This document shows positions 11,409-22,874 of a DNA stretch of 64,000 nt, piece after piece. Below the pieces are notes generated by a model. The model made no database searches and was not told the origin of the DNA. It was given only the letters and a program-made list of their open reading frames with translations. The DNA is from Paracyclopina nana. Lineage: Eukaryota; Arthropoda; Copepoda; Cyclopoida; Cyclopettidae. Made by a program: the position numbers and the translations under genes. Numbering within the stretch: the first letter of the stretch is position 1; every line of letters starts with the position of its first letter. Location of the stretch: contig JAGUCH010000007.1 of the NCBI GenBank assembly GCA_019096065.1, forward strand, positions 766,501-830,500. Direction: 5' to 3'.

Positions 11409-12310
11409 ATATCTTGTCTTTCCCGTAGTCCAAAATTGCCGGCTCTGAGCCCGGGTATACAAGCTTGTCTTGGCCAAAGTCTGAGGCACCTGAGCTTGAC
11501 TTATTCGAATCCAAACTTGTCTTTCCCGTAGTCTTGGCATAAGTCCAAAATTGCCCGCTCTGAGTTGATTTCGGCAAAGCGCTGAGCTTGTAGTCTCCAA
11601 GCCTGAGTTTTTGCCGAAGTCCAAGGCCCCTGAGCTTGTCTTATTCGAATCCAAACTTGTCTTTCCCGTAGTCCAAAATCGCCGGCTCCGAGTTGATTTC
11701 GGCAGCGCCGAGCTCGTACAAGCTTGTCTTGGCCAAAGTCTGAGGCACCTGAGCTTGACTTATTCGAATCCAAACTTGTCTTTCCCGTAGTCTTGGCATA
11801 AGTCCAAAATTGCCCGCTCTGAGTTGATTTCGGCAAAGCGCTGAGCTTGTAGTCTCCAAACCAAGCCTGAGTTTTTGCCAAAGTCTAAGGCCCCTGAGCT
11901 TGTCTTATTCGAATCCAAACTTGCATTCCCATCCGAAATTGGCCGGCTCCCGAGTCGATTTCGGCAGCGCCAAGCTCGTAGTGGCGGAATGGCCTTGGCC
12001 AACGGTTAGATTCCAAAGTCCCAAGTCCAAGGTTTTGCAAGATCGAGATCCAAAATGGCCGGCTTTACGTCCCTGAGCTTGTCTTGTTCGAATCCAAACT
12101 TGCATTCCTATCCAAAATTGGCCGGCTCTCGAGGCGATTTCGGCAGCGCCGAGCTCGATCGTAGTCTCCAAGCCTGAGTTTTTGCCAAAGTCTAAGCCTG
12201 AGTTTTTGCCAAAGTCCAAGGCCCCTGAGCTTGTCTTTCCCGTAGTCCAAAATCGCCGGCTCCGAGTTGATTTCAGCAGCGCCGAGCTCGTGCCTTGTAG
12301 TGACGAAATG
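11409..12310. repeat. Complex tandem repeat (GCTTGTCTTATTCGAATCC-type units)
   Basis: About 0.9 kb of direct repeats built from a few recurring sub-blocks: TCTTATTCGAATCCAAACTTG, CTTTCCCGTAGTC, CAAAATTGCCGGCTC, GTTGATTTCGGCAGCGC and GCCTGAGTTTTTGCCAAAG. They recombine into higher-order units of roughly 250-300 bp. Open frames through it are an artefact of the repeat. A 16-bp inverted motif sits outside both ends. Confidence 0.85.
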
Positions 12311-12319
12311 GCGACAATG

Positions 12320-13607
12320 TCCATGGCCGACGCGACGGTTAGATTCCGCGTAAACTGCATGCAGTGATTGGCTGTTGGTGTCAGCTTCTGATTGGTCAAA
12401 CGTTTTTTTTTTTGACAAGTACTATATCTCTTGAGATAAAGTTATAGACTTTTTATAGAGAACAAGCTTGTGTGAGATCTAGTCTTAGGATAGTACTATA
12501 TCTCTTGAGAAATCTTATCACAATCACATGTGTGCTTTCAGCCGAGATGTAATACTTGATTACGTCACTCTGTGTTGAAATTTAGATTTCTTGCGTGATA
12601 TAGCTAGCTGTGAGAGAGTGGTTCTCAATGAGTCAAGTTGTCATTAAGATCAAGGGGCTGGCACATGAGATCAAGTTCCAGCCTAAAAAATATTTGCGTA
12701 GTTGGGTAAACAAGATAAAAGGGTGTATTCACTGAAGCAAGGTAATTAGATAGAAGCAGTGCAACAATGAAATCACAAAATTACTCAATGGGGGATTTGA
12801 CTCTTATGAACTTAATAATCATCTAAATGAGCATTTCGATTGTCCAAAGGATTATCCAGCATTCATTTTTTTAAATTGCAAAAATGAGCATTCAGAAAGA
12901 TAACGTTATTTGGGTGAACTCCTTCATTCATCTAAAGTGACAGCCTTTTCATGAAAGAGAAACATAACATTGTCAAGGATTTTTAAAAGTGCTGCTTTTC
13001 ACCAGCTATCATTTGTTATTTTCAGCGTAATCAAGTTTTTCTTATCCCTCACTATAAAACATATGGTAGCTACTTTACTAGCATCTGAAAATGTCTCACC
13101 ACCAACTTTGAGGATTGTCTCAAGACAACAAAGTCAATGCAGTATAAATCCACTGAAATGGTATATTTTTCTATATCAAATAATCTTACTTTAAACCATA
13201 TAAGTTATTGAAAGCAAAAAAATATTTTTTTTCAAAATCAAGTAAGCTTATTTAAAACTCTTCCTTTGCCAAATAACTTTTCCACCAAAATCAGTATACC
13301 ATAATTTAATTTTATAAACACTTTATGCACCCAAAGAACACCCAATATCATGCCTTGAGCCTCATATCACTTAGTAATCCCTCATTAAGACGACTCCCAT
13401 TAATGATTTACAAAAAGATAAGCACTTTCTGTAGATTCTGATCAGCTTATCTTACACATAATCTTCACAATTGGCAAAATCAGCATAATTGCCGCAAGGC
13501 TAAAATACCAATTAAAACCAATTGTGCATTATTTCGGATTTTTGGTTGCTCATTATTTAAGCCTGCTCTGACATTTCGCTACGGTTGTGTTACTTTTTAG
13601 GCATTTA
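12320..13607. other. AT-rich intergenic DNA
   Basis: No supportable gene. A short direct repeat, ACTATATCTCTTGAGA, occurs at about 12420 and 12494. Confidence 0.5.
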
Positions 13608-13869
13608 TTAAGATAAGTTCGGTAAGAACCGCTTGCGAATCGTTTTTTTAAAGCTGACTTTTCGTTCCTCTGTCGATTGTATCCAAAAATTCAAACTTAG
13701 TTGTCTCAATGATTTCATGACTGAAGCAAAATTTGTTTGCAGTGACCGTTCAACCATCATTTCAATCATGAAACGCAACTGCGCAGCTGTGAAGAAATCC
13801 GACAAAATTGCAACGTTAGTTGACAAAAAAGACTTACAGACATGGACAACTGACTTCTGCACTGACTAG
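13608..13869 (-). pseudogene. Possible degraded 7-TM receptor-like fragment
   Basis: The minus strand can be read for about 84 codons (…LRFMIEMMVERSLQTNF…). The block CATCATTTCAAT(C/A)AT(G/A)(A/C)AACGC also occurs, rearranged, at about 16435-16470, next to sequence resembling part of the 9.76-10.8 kb receptor gene. No complete exon or helix set is present. It may instead be an unrelated repeat unit. Confidence 0.25.
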
Positions 13870-13962
13870 ATATATCGATGAGCGAACCCTTTTGAAGTAC
13901 ATTCACAATAGTATGCTCATATTATTTACTTCAATTTATTATAAATCTTTCCATAAGGTGAG

Positions 13963-14511
13963 TAGAGGTGTATCGGGCTCAGGCCCGAGCCCGAAAGCCC
14001 GATACCAATTTCTGGCCCGAGCCAAATAAGACCCAAGCCCGAGTCGGACTCGGGGCCGATTTTCAGAAAGCCCGAAAAAGCCCGAAGTCATTTTTCAAAA
14101 AGCCTGAAGTGGCCCTAATGGCATTTTTTTTAAAATTCAAAAACTTGTTCAAAATCAGAAAAACAATTGCTCTAGATTATGATCTTAAATGTTGAGTTTG
14201 ATTGTTAAAAGTATCCCTTTACTTAAATAATCTTCAGTAATTAAGGTGAATTTCTTAACAAAAAAGTGCTGATTACTCAGATTTTTCAAGAACAATTGCA
14301 GATTTCATCTCGGCCCGAAAAGCCCGTAACAATTTTTGACTGGCCCGAAGAAGCCCGAAGCCTGAATAAAAAGTTCAGGCCCAGCCCGACCCGACCCGAG
14401 TCCTTTTTGGAAAGCCCGAACTCGACTCGAGCCCGACTTTTCTTGGCCCGATAGCCGATACACCTCTAGACCCGACCCGAGCCCGACTTTTCTTGGCCCG
14501 ATACACATCTA
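13963..14511 (+). mobile_element. GCCCGA-rich hAT-like MITE, copy 1
   Basis: Begins TAGAGGTGTATCGGGC and ends with an inverted GCCCGATACACMTCTA. The last about 45 bp are duplicated (ends at 14468 and 14511). Both arms are tandem GCCCGA(A/G) motifs around an AT-rich centre. The flanking 8-mers (aaggtgag / aaagatag) do not match exactly, so any target-site duplication has decayed. Confidence 0.75.
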
Positions 14512-14573
14512 AAAGATAGTGCCGAAAGATAGGTCAGTAATAATCTGATGACTTTATTGCACTGCAAATATAT

Positions 14574-15159
14574 ATTTTATATGATGGAAAGTAATTTTCG
14601 CATGTATAATTCAGTTTACCAATTTGTCTCAGTTCATATAACTACACATATATAAAGGCTCTGACGTTTTACTTTATCAAGTGACACACATTATAAAGTA
14701 TTTTATAAGGTGTGTTGCTCCTCTGTTTGACCAGATATTGTCCAAGAAGTAAATCCCAGTGCAGAAAAAAGGAGAAAAAATGCCTTGCATGGGGTTTGAA
14801 CCCTGATAATCTAGATTAGGAATCCAATGCTCTACTGACTGAGCTACGAATACATATAGAAAAAATTGTTGTTAGAATTCCTTTTTATTCTTCTTCTAAG
14901 CTGAGCTAAGTTCAGCAGAGGAGTAGAGTCTCTATCAGAGATACCAGACAAAACTTGATCTAACACATCTTTTAGCTTCAAAAAGTGCCAAATTCAAAAT
15001 GCACACCTTTTAAGTGATTCATTAACACTTTCAGCTACTCTTGCACTACTGAAGGCCTCTCAACCCAAGCCCTCAAAGTAATGGATCAAATGCTAAGTCA
15101 AGATTGCCTGGTCTGGTAACTTCATTAACATTTGAAAATTACTTTCCATCATATAAAAT
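14574..15159. repeat. Element with 26-bp perfect inverted repeats enclosing a tRNA-like gene
   Basis: The 26 bp at 14574-14599 recur exactly inverted at 15134-15159. The 534 bp between them contain the minus-strand tRNA-like sequence and no ORF of note. This looks like a short inverted-repeat element or the remains of one. Confidence 0.6.
14781..14853 (-). tRNA. Degenerate tRNA-Arg(CCT)-like sequence / SINE head
   Basis: The 73-nt length is that of a tRNA. The D arm is perfect (GCTC…GAGC) and contains an A box. The anticodon arm TTGGA/TCTAG encloses the loop TTCCTAA (anticodon CCT). The T loop TTCAAAC provides a B box. The acceptor stem and outer T stem contain several mismatches, and a run of T follows the 3' end. 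A functional tRNA is unlikely; a pseudogene or the pol III head of a SINE fits better. Confidence 0.45.
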
Positions 15160-15162
15160 CGT

Positions 15163-15350
15163 ATATATATGTAAACAAATTACAAAACATGCTTACAAAA
15201 TATCTGAGCTCATTTTGTAAAGTAAAAATCTCGTAGCATTACTTGGCTCTCGCAAGCTCGAGCCCGCAAAGTTGCCACTCGATTTTTACTTTACAAAATT
15301 TGCTCAGCCATTTTATTAGCTTGTTTTATAAATTGTTTACATATATAAAT
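15163..15350. mobile_element. Palindromic MITE-like element
   Basis: Nearly the whole 188 bp folds on itself. The left arm (ATATATGTAAACAAATTACAAAAC … GTAAAGTAAAAATC) is repeated inverted with few mismatches in the right arm. It leaves a small central loop containing CTCGCAAGCTCGAG. It has no coding capacity. Confidence 0.6.
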
Positions 15351-15649
15351 AGATATTATAATAACTAAATTAGAAAAAGCCATGAATAAAATGATTGACC
15401 ACATGTTTGTCTATTCAAATTTTGATTTGATCAAGCTGAAAATTTCCGGCTCGTTTCATCACTATTAAAAAATATCCGAGTCCTACTGTGCACATAACTT
15501 TATCAATATCAGTGATAAATGCACGATAATAAACTGATCATTAAACCTTATCACAAAAGGGGGGAAATCCTTCCTTTACACAAAAAATTAAATTAAGTTA
15601 GTAACGAAAAAATAATTTCAACTACGTGAAAGAGTTTATGTCCACGCTG

Positions 15650-15850
15650 TAAAATAAGCAATGTTGGCTACCGAAAGCAATGAAAAAAGGCGCCACAGCT
15701 CATTTCTACAATGTCTGCAGAATTGCAATCAAAGAAACTACAATGAGATGCTCGCTAACAGAAAGGATTTCACACTGAGCAGAAAGTTTTAGAGTAGCAG
15801 CGCCACCTGTGAACAGTTCTAGCAAACAGAGGCAGGTAGGAACTGATCTA
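15650..15850. repeat. Dispersed block repeat, copy A
   Basis: First of five copies of a roughly 200-bp block ending CAGCGCCACCTGTGAACAG … CAAACAGAGGCAGGT (core 15794-15837). The upstream part shares TTCTACAATGTCTGCA and AAAGAAACTACAATG with the other copies. Confidence 0.8.
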
Positions 15851-16849
15851 AGTAGTTGGCCTTGGCAGGAACTGCAGTCAGCCTACTTTCAAATTTCAAG
15901 GACTTCTTGCACTTTGAATTGATATTGAGGACTTGACTCAGTAAAATTCCCAAAATATGAACCCACCAGGAACTGCATATCTTTTTTAAACTCATATCAA
16001 GAGCCATCAGATATCATTGGTATCATTGTGAGCTCATCTTTTTATTTTCATGTAAGTCATGGACTAGCTTAAATTTAGTATGACTTGACCATTAATCCAA
16101 TGCATTGACAGGCTGCTCACTCCAAGGAATGGAAGGTTACAGCGTATTCAATAAATGTCAACAATGTACCATCAAGTGGTCGACATAGGAAAGGTGCAAC
16201 TTTTATGAAGCAACCTTTGCTTTGGTATGATTGCTTTTGCTTATATAAGGTCTGTAATCCCGATAATTAACTGCAGGCATCAATGATCAGTTCCCCTAAT
16301 ACCACACTATTCAAAGTACTTATACGGATCAAAGCCATGGTTGCAGTCTTGGTTGCTTTTGAATTGTGAATTCATGATTCAAGCAAAATGGATTGGAAAA
16401 GTTGTCATGCAGTACTTGCTTTTAAATTGCCCTTCAAGCATCATTTCAATAATACAACGCCACTGAGGAATAACCGACTAAATGGTGATTTATTGCAACA
16501 TAGTAGCAACTTTATCTAACTTTATCTTTATTTAAATATGATTCTTGGCCTGATATGTAACGCACTGCCATTGTGGATAGTATGTGGTGCGTAACATGTA
16601 ATATTGTCTACTTTATTGTCTACTTTGCAGCTATTAGCAACAGCAATTGTGATTGATAACTTACACCTTAGAATAAAAAATATAGCATAGTGCATTTAGA
16701 CATCACTTTCAGTGGACAGTAATGCACAATACAAACATTGTCATATTTGAAAATGGAATTCAACTTCAGAAATGTTTCACCTTAAATGATGGCATCAGCT
16801 GACAGTTGATCAAATTAGAACAAAAAAAATAGTTGCAATTTCATGGATG

Positions 16850-17060
16850 AGTGCATGTATGCGTTGTAAAATAAGCCCATGCTGGCTAACAAAAGCAAAA
16901 TCAAAAAGCTGCAATATCTCATTTCTACAATGTCTGCACAATTGCAGTCAAAGAAACTACAATGGGATGCTGCCAAACAGGAAAGATTTAACAATAAGCA
17001 GAAAGTGTTTATGTAGTAGCGCCACCTGTGAACAGATCTTGCAAACAGAGGCAGGTATAG
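16850..17060. repeat. Dispersed block repeat, copy B
   Basis: Same block as copy A, with its core at 17013-17056. It is followed by unrelated sequence. Confidence 0.8.
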
Positions 17061-17519
17061 GCGCTCTGCCTTGTTGGCCTAGGCTAAAGCCAAGTAGCAT
17101 TGCTCCATTAAGGATTTTTGCGTGCGCTGGTTTTAATGTGGCTAGGAGAAGTGCTTATTATAGTATATATTATATTACTATACCCACCATAATTACCTAG
17201 CAGAAGTATTGATTTTGTAGAGATAAATGGCTTAAAAAGTGCTGAATTGGCTGTACTTATTGCATCTAGTTCTTTGTTCATTTTTGATCTTCGCTTCAAT
17301 GGGAATGTGACACTTGATTAAAATATGAATTTTGTGTGAAGCCAAGGCACAGTGCAGTGGATAAAAATGCAGCGAAATCAATGTAGCACCTTTTTCTTAT
17401 AGCCGTAAGCTAAAAATAGGCTCCTGATTCTGCGAATTTCCGCGCCCAATTTTAATTGATTATCCTAAAATAGTGTCTTAGTTATTATATTAGAATATGA
17501 ATTAATATGAATTGCATTC

Positions 17520-17690
17520 GGTTGCAAACAAATGCAAAATCTTTTCTACATTGTCTGTACAATTGCTGCCAAAGAAAATACAATGCAATACCGCCAATCA
17601 GGATTGAATTAACAATGAGCAGAAAATTTTTATGTAGCAGCGCCACCTGTGAACAGCTCTTGCAAACAGAGGCAGGTTGGAGCTGAGCTC
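17520..17690. repeat. Dispersed block repeat, copy C
   Basis: Core at 17634-17677. The minus strand is open for 86 codons here (…SVCKSCSQVALLHKNFLLI…), and the same peptide can be read in copies A and E. Confidence 0.8.
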
Positions 17691-18027
17691 TGTGCTGTTC
17701 GCCGAGGCTGAAGCTGCCAATGTTACCAATGTAACTCTGATCCATTAGAAGGACTGGACTTTTCCGTGCGCTGGTACCAAAAATATATCACAAAAAGGGT
17801 TTCTGATGGCACAAAAGTCGGCCAAGTTAAATTTAGGCCAAGTAGCTTACCGGTAAGCAAAAACGTAAATAAACAATGCAATGGAAATGGTTTGCCTGCG
17901 CGCGATTGACCGCAAAGTTTTTCCTGCAAACGAGCTATCTTTTTTAAGGCCAATTTTGTTGTTAAATTTAATTGTTATTTGACAGTACTATTGGGACTTT
18001 TAACCGTCATGAAGCTGACAAAAATGT

Positions 18028-18104
18028 CAATACTGTCCTGATGACGAGTCCATGTAGGGTTTTTCGCTACTAATGAGCGAAAAACCGTCATCAGGACTGT
18101 ATTG
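18028..18104. repeat. Long imperfect hairpin
   Basis: An 18-bp outer stem (18028-18045 with 18087-18104, one mismatch) and an 11-bp inner stem (18058-18068 with 18076-18086) are joined by a one-sided bulge. This could be a tiny MITE or a structured transcript. It lacks a hammerhead core. Confidence 0.55.
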
Positions 18105-18681
18105 GTACACGAAATACACGAAGGGGTAGAACTCACTCAAATACTGCATCAACTCATTTTTGAGGTGTAAAGAGCAAAATCCAGAACTACTTCAACTTGA
18201 AGATTTCTCTTTCGACAAAATTACTTGAGGTTTTGGTTAAATAGTGCTTACTGCTTATTTTTTTTACCTCTTTCCAATATAATAGTGCTAATTACTAAGT
18301 CAGTAATAACTAGTAACTACTGACAACTGTGCACTACAGACAATATATTCAATTATTCAGTGCCGGGGTCCCTTCAAGAAGATAAAAGGTCTTAAACTCA
18401 TTGAGGCCAGGTTTGGCACTTTCATGTAGCAATCTTTTATATGATTGCTTTCACTTGTAACTTTGTTAAGGCATGTTCTTCCGATAATTAACTGTAGACA
18501 TAAATGATCAGTTCCCTTAAGGCCAAACACACCGTTCAAAGTACTTTAACGGATCAAAGCAATGGCTGCTTTAGAAAGGTAGTTCATAGCAAATTAGCAC
18601 TCATGATTCAAGCCACTAAATGGATTTGAAAAATGAAAAGCTCTCAAGCCATACACGATTGAAATTAATTAGACAAATTAC

Positions 18682-19062
18682 TAGAGGTGTATCGGGCTCA
18701 GGCCCGAGCCCGAAGCCCGATGCCAATTTTTGACCCAAGCTAAATAAGACCCCAGTTCGAGCCCAACTCGGGCCGATTTTGAGAAAGCCCGAAGTCATTT
18801 TCAACGAACCTGAAGTGGCCCGAATGACATTTTTTTTCATTCAAAACCTTTTTCAAATTCAGAAAAACTATTGCTCTAGATTATGAGTAAAAGCACTAGC
18901 TGAGATTGTTTTCTTGCATCAGCGTAACCTTCAGTATAATATATGTGAATTTCTTAACAAAAAGATTTTTCCAGAAAAAAATGTAGATTTCACCGAGAAG
19001 CCCGAAACCTGAAAAAAAGGTCATTTAATACATTGTAAGAAAGACCCGAGCCCGACATTTCT
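18682..19062 (+). mobile_element. GCCCGA-rich hAT-like MITE, copy 2 (3' truncated)
   Basis: Starts TAGAGGTGTATCGGGC like copies 1 and 3 and keeps the GCCCGA arms. It breaks off after CCCGAGCCCGACATTTCT, with no right terminal repeat. Confidence 0.7.
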
Positions 19063-19569
19063 GTACTCGTTACTACCAGATATTAAAAAATATCAGAGTC
19101 CTACTGTGCACTAGAGCACTGAGATTTGATAAGAGTACCTCGTTCTTAACAACAGCTGTACTTTCTGGGGAAAAGATTTACGAAGGTACAGCTCAAACTA
19201 CAGCTCCGATAAATAGGAACGAAATTTAGAGGGGTTCATGGTTTCTCGGTGCAATTTCCATATGCCAAATAGAAAGTAGCATTCAATTATATAATAAACG
19301 GTGGGACAAAATTGGGCAGTTGTCGTGCTAACGTAGGCCGGCCGGCCACCTTGAGGCTGATTTTCGGAACTGAGTTTTGAGAACGACTTACTCATCAAAA
19401 TACAGAGCTCTACTGTGCACATAACCATAGCAATTTCAGTTATCAATGCATGATAATAAACTTATTTTCACTAATTCTGTCCCTTCTAGATTGGGTAGTA
19501 ATGGTTAATAAACATTTAAATTAAATTAGTTACGAAAAAATAGTTTCAACTACGTGAAAGAGTTTATGT

Positions 19570-19775
19570 TCACGCTGTAAAATAAGCAGTGTTGGCTACC
19601 GAAAGCAATAAAAAAGGCGCCATAACTCATTTCTACAATGTCTGCAGGATTGCAGTCAAAGAAACTACAATGAGATGCTCGCAAACAGAAAGGATTTCAC
19701 ACTGAGCAGAAAGTTTTTATGCAGTAGCGCCACCTTTGTACAGATCTCGCAAACAGAGGCAGGTAGGAACTAAGG
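19570..19775. repeat. Dispersed block repeat, copy D
   Basis: Core at 19721-19764 (CAGTAGCGCCACCTTTGTACAG variant). It is followed by a sequence with GTGAGCACATGGAAAGGTCC near 19950-19975, which is also a terminal motif of the MITE at 23009. Confidence 0.8.
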
Positions 19776-20329
19776 AGTGGGCTCTGCGTTGCTGGCCTTG
19801 CCTTGGCTAAAGCTGCAGTCAGCAAAATAGCACAGCTTCATTGATGGCACAAAAAATTGGTCTATGCCAAGTAGGAAAAAAAGTAAACAAAAACGCAAAT
19901 TATCAATGAAAACTGTTTTGTGTGTACATTTTTTTGGTGCCTCAAAATCAAAAGTGAGCACATGGAAAGGTCCTCAATTCCAGAAATTCTGCTTGAGATT
20001 TTGTAATAATTGCCAACTATGGAACAATCTTTGTCTGTAATTTGTCAGCTTTTAGAAAATATATAGTTTAACAGACATAATTAGCATAAAAGGTCAAAAT
20101 ACTCACGACAATTATTTTGTGTTTCCCTGTCATCAATTTTACAAAATGAATGGTTGTTTTTTTTGTTGCCACAAAATGGACAGAAAGGAAAAGATTAACC
20201 TTGAATTTAGGTTTCGTTCTAAAAAATGTCACTTCTTCGTGTTTCCTGCCAAAGCAACCCAAATAGGCGAAATACACCAAGTGGTTGAACTCACTCAATT
20301 AGGCCATGAAAGCAGCTCTTGAAAGATGA

Positions 20330-21010
20330 TGCTAAGATATTCACTATCGATTAACCGAGATGTAGGCCTAGGGTATCCCATTTATGGCGTCGACTCATTT
20401 TCGAGGTGTAATCAATATAGCCCAAAACTACTTCAGACCAAAAGATTTCTTTCGAAGTAAATATTTAGTTTGCGGAAGAATTTCCTTCATTCCTAAATGT
20501 AAAGATTCACAGACTGTCACGTGATGTAATCAAACAGTCTATAGAAAATTTGCGTAATCAGGGACGTCCTTTCATAGAACAACGCATATATTATCAGCTC
20601 TCTTAATTGCATGATTCATTCAAGATGATTGTTTCATCAACTTTCCGTTGAAAAGTCTTTGTTGCAATGAACGATCTTACCACTTGAAAAGCAACTAAAA
20701 TACACTTAAAACTTGATAATTCTAAAAATGTTTGTTCAAATGTAGCCATTTTAATTACAACGAATTTTGACAATAAATGAGGAACGTTTTCGTTCTAAGA
20801 CGAATTTGCGTTAAAATTGCAACACCATCTGTGCAGAGCTTGATTGAAATGAAGACAGGTAATAAAAGCCACAGGTTCACCTGGCTAGCCAGGCATTTTA
20901 AAACTCATAGTCTTACCAAAGGAAATGAGACTCTGCAGCCATTCGAATTAGTCGAGAAAAAAGTTGGTGTATTTTTGCTGCCAGATAAAGGCACCAGGGG
21001 AAAAGGCACA
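20330..21010. repeat. Diverged segmental duplicate, copy 1
   Basis: Shares ordered blocks with 23690-24290, including GATTCACAGACTG, ACTTTCCGTTGAA and ACAGGTTCACCTGGC. Block order and spacing are conserved while point differences are many. An open frame here (20777-21073) is not conserved in the second copy. Confidence 0.65.
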
Positions 21011-21189
21011 ATTAGGATTGCACAACAACAAATTTTCCACAGTTTCCTTTGCCAAAACAGGGGAGCCACATAAGTTGTACACATCTGGTCACCCTGCTTT
21101 TAAATGCTAAAAAATCAATTTAATGAAGACATTATTAATTAATAATATATACCAGTATGTTTGAAAGCAATAAGTGTATTCTGATAGAA

Positions 21190-21245
21190 CATTGGCATAG
21201 TGCAGACCTTACACTCAGCAGATCCAGGCTCGAATCCCGGCCATT
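21190..21245 (+). tRNA. tRNA-like promoter fragment (SINE-like)
   Basis: TGGCATAGTGCAG matches a pol III A box, and GGCTCGAATCCCGG matches a B box with a T-arm-like inverted repeat. A TTTTTT run follows. No complete cloverleaf is present, so this is a tRNA-derived fragment rather than a gene. Confidence 0.4.
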
Positions 21246-21699
21246 TTTTCAGTGCTGAGAGCCCTTCAAGAATCAAATGATGATTGCAACTAGTAAGCAA
21301 TAGGAAATAGCAAATTAACGTCATGTCAGTGATCATGACAGGCCTTGATTTAAGTAATAATATGTGGAGGTTTCGGAAGTACCTGGGTTTTGCAAATATC
21401 AGCATGTAACTCGAGCGAGCTTGTTAACTATTACGCATTAGTGGTAACTCGAACTCGCTCGAAATAAATTTCAGCACTTCGGAACTGGCTCGAACTCAAA
21501 TTTTCCATCACATTCCATCACTAAATCATAGTGCGGTCACTTATCTTACGGTAAGTAATAATGCACTTGGAAAATTATTTCAATGGTTAAACCCTTTAAG
21601 AGTGCGTATCCCCTAGACTTTCAAGTTACGTTATATTTCTAATTAGTAATTACTTTTCTTACGACAAAATAATTTCAACTACATGGAAGAGTTCATGTT

Positions 21700-21900
21700 C
21701 ACGTTGTGAAAGAAGCCGTGCTGGCTACCAAAAGCAAAATCAAAAAGCTGCAATATCTCATTTCTACAATGTCTGCACAATTGCAGTCAAAGAAACTACA
21801 ATGGGATGTTGCCAAACAAGAAGGATTTCAGAATGAGCAGAAAGTTTTTATGTAGCAGCGCCACCTGTGAACAGTTCTTGCAAACAGAGGCAGGTTGAAA
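21700..21900. repeat. Dispersed block repeat, copy E
   Basis: Core at 21852-21895. It is followed by a GGACCTTTCCATGAGCTGGTACC variant of the MITE terminus found at 23009. Confidence 0.8.
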
Positions 21901-22382
21901 CTGAGGACTGCGCTCTGCGTTGTTCGCCGTGCAGTGGCTTGAGCTGAAGTCAGCAAAGTTGCTAAGCTCCATTAAGGACCTTTCCATGAGCTGGTACCTA
22001 ATGATATGTTCTGCAACCCAACGAGGCTTGAACCGGTGTTAGATGACAATGATCGCGATACGATGCGAAGACAAGTAGCAATGCTAACTAACCTAACTCT
22101 TACTTTCCAGCAAGGGGCAAGCTACCAAAGCTCTGGATGGATGGATTGACCACTCTGATTGGAAATCAAGATTGGCAATGCCAAAGACAAGTACAAGCAA
22201 TGCTTGTGAAGATCCAAACCTCATCTGGACCTGAAATGCAGCAGCTAATCCCCTCTTGTTCAGGGATAGATGCTATGGAGCAATGCTCAAGAAAGTTCTC
22301 ATATAAATGTAAAAATAACTAAGTAGCAAAAATACATGAGATAAAAATTAAAGGTTTATTCCTTGGTGAATTCTTGTGCAGT

Positions 22383-22390
22383 ACTAAAGA
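22383..22390 (+). repeat. Target-site duplication of MITE copy 3 (left)
   Basis: ACTAAAGA, identical to 22875-22882. Confidence 0.85.
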
Positions 22391-22874
22391 TAGAGGTGTA
22401 TCGGGCTCAGGCCCGAGCCCGAAAGCCCGATACCAATTTCTGGCCCGAGCTAAATAAGACCCCAGCCCGAGCCCGACTCGGGCCGATTTACAGAAAGCCC
22501 GAAAAAGCCCGAAGTCATTTTCAAAAAGCCCGAAGTGGCCCGAATGACATTCTTTAAAAATTCAAAACTTCAGAAAAACAATTGCTCCAGATTGTGAGCT
22601 TTAATATTGAGTTTGATTGTTAAGTATCCCTTCATTTGCATAACCTTCAGTAATTGATGAGAATTTCATAACAATAAAGTGATTTTTATTCAGATTTTTC
22701 CTGAAAAATTGTAGATTTTGTCTCGGCCCGAAAAGCCCGTAACATTTTTTGACTGGCCCGAAAAAGCCCGAAGCCTGAAAAAAAAGTTCAGGCCCGGCCC
22801 GACCCGACCCGAGTAATTTTTTGAAAGCCCGAGCCCGACCCGAGCCCGACATTTCTTGGCCCGATACACCTCTA
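22391..22874 (+). mobile_element. GCCCGA-rich hAT-like MITE, copy 3 (intact, 484 bp)
   Basis: This is the intact copy. It begins TAGAGGTGTATCGGGC and ends GGCCCGATACACCTCTA, and exact 8-bp duplications (ACTAAAGA) flank both ends. About 150 bp at each end is made of GCCCGA hexamers, mirrored in the other arm. The centre is AT-rich and non-coding. An 8-bp duplication and a TAGAGGTG terminus are typical of hAT non-autonomous elements; the superfamily is inferred, since no transposase is present. Confidence 0.85.

Noticed and set aside
18028..18104. Hammerhead ribozyme, because CTGATGA appears on both strands
   Set aside because: No GAAA follows a helix II in the right place on either strand and no cleavage triplet can be positioned; the CTGATGA is simply part of the inverted repeat.
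20777..21073. A 98-codon plus-strand ORF
   Set aside because: The diverged duplicate at about 24.07-24.3 kb does not preserve the frame, and there is no domain or splice context.
22010..22090. A possible minus-strand tRNA around GGTTCAAGCC
   Set aside because: Only a B-box-like motif is present; no A box, D arm or acceptor stem could be drawn.
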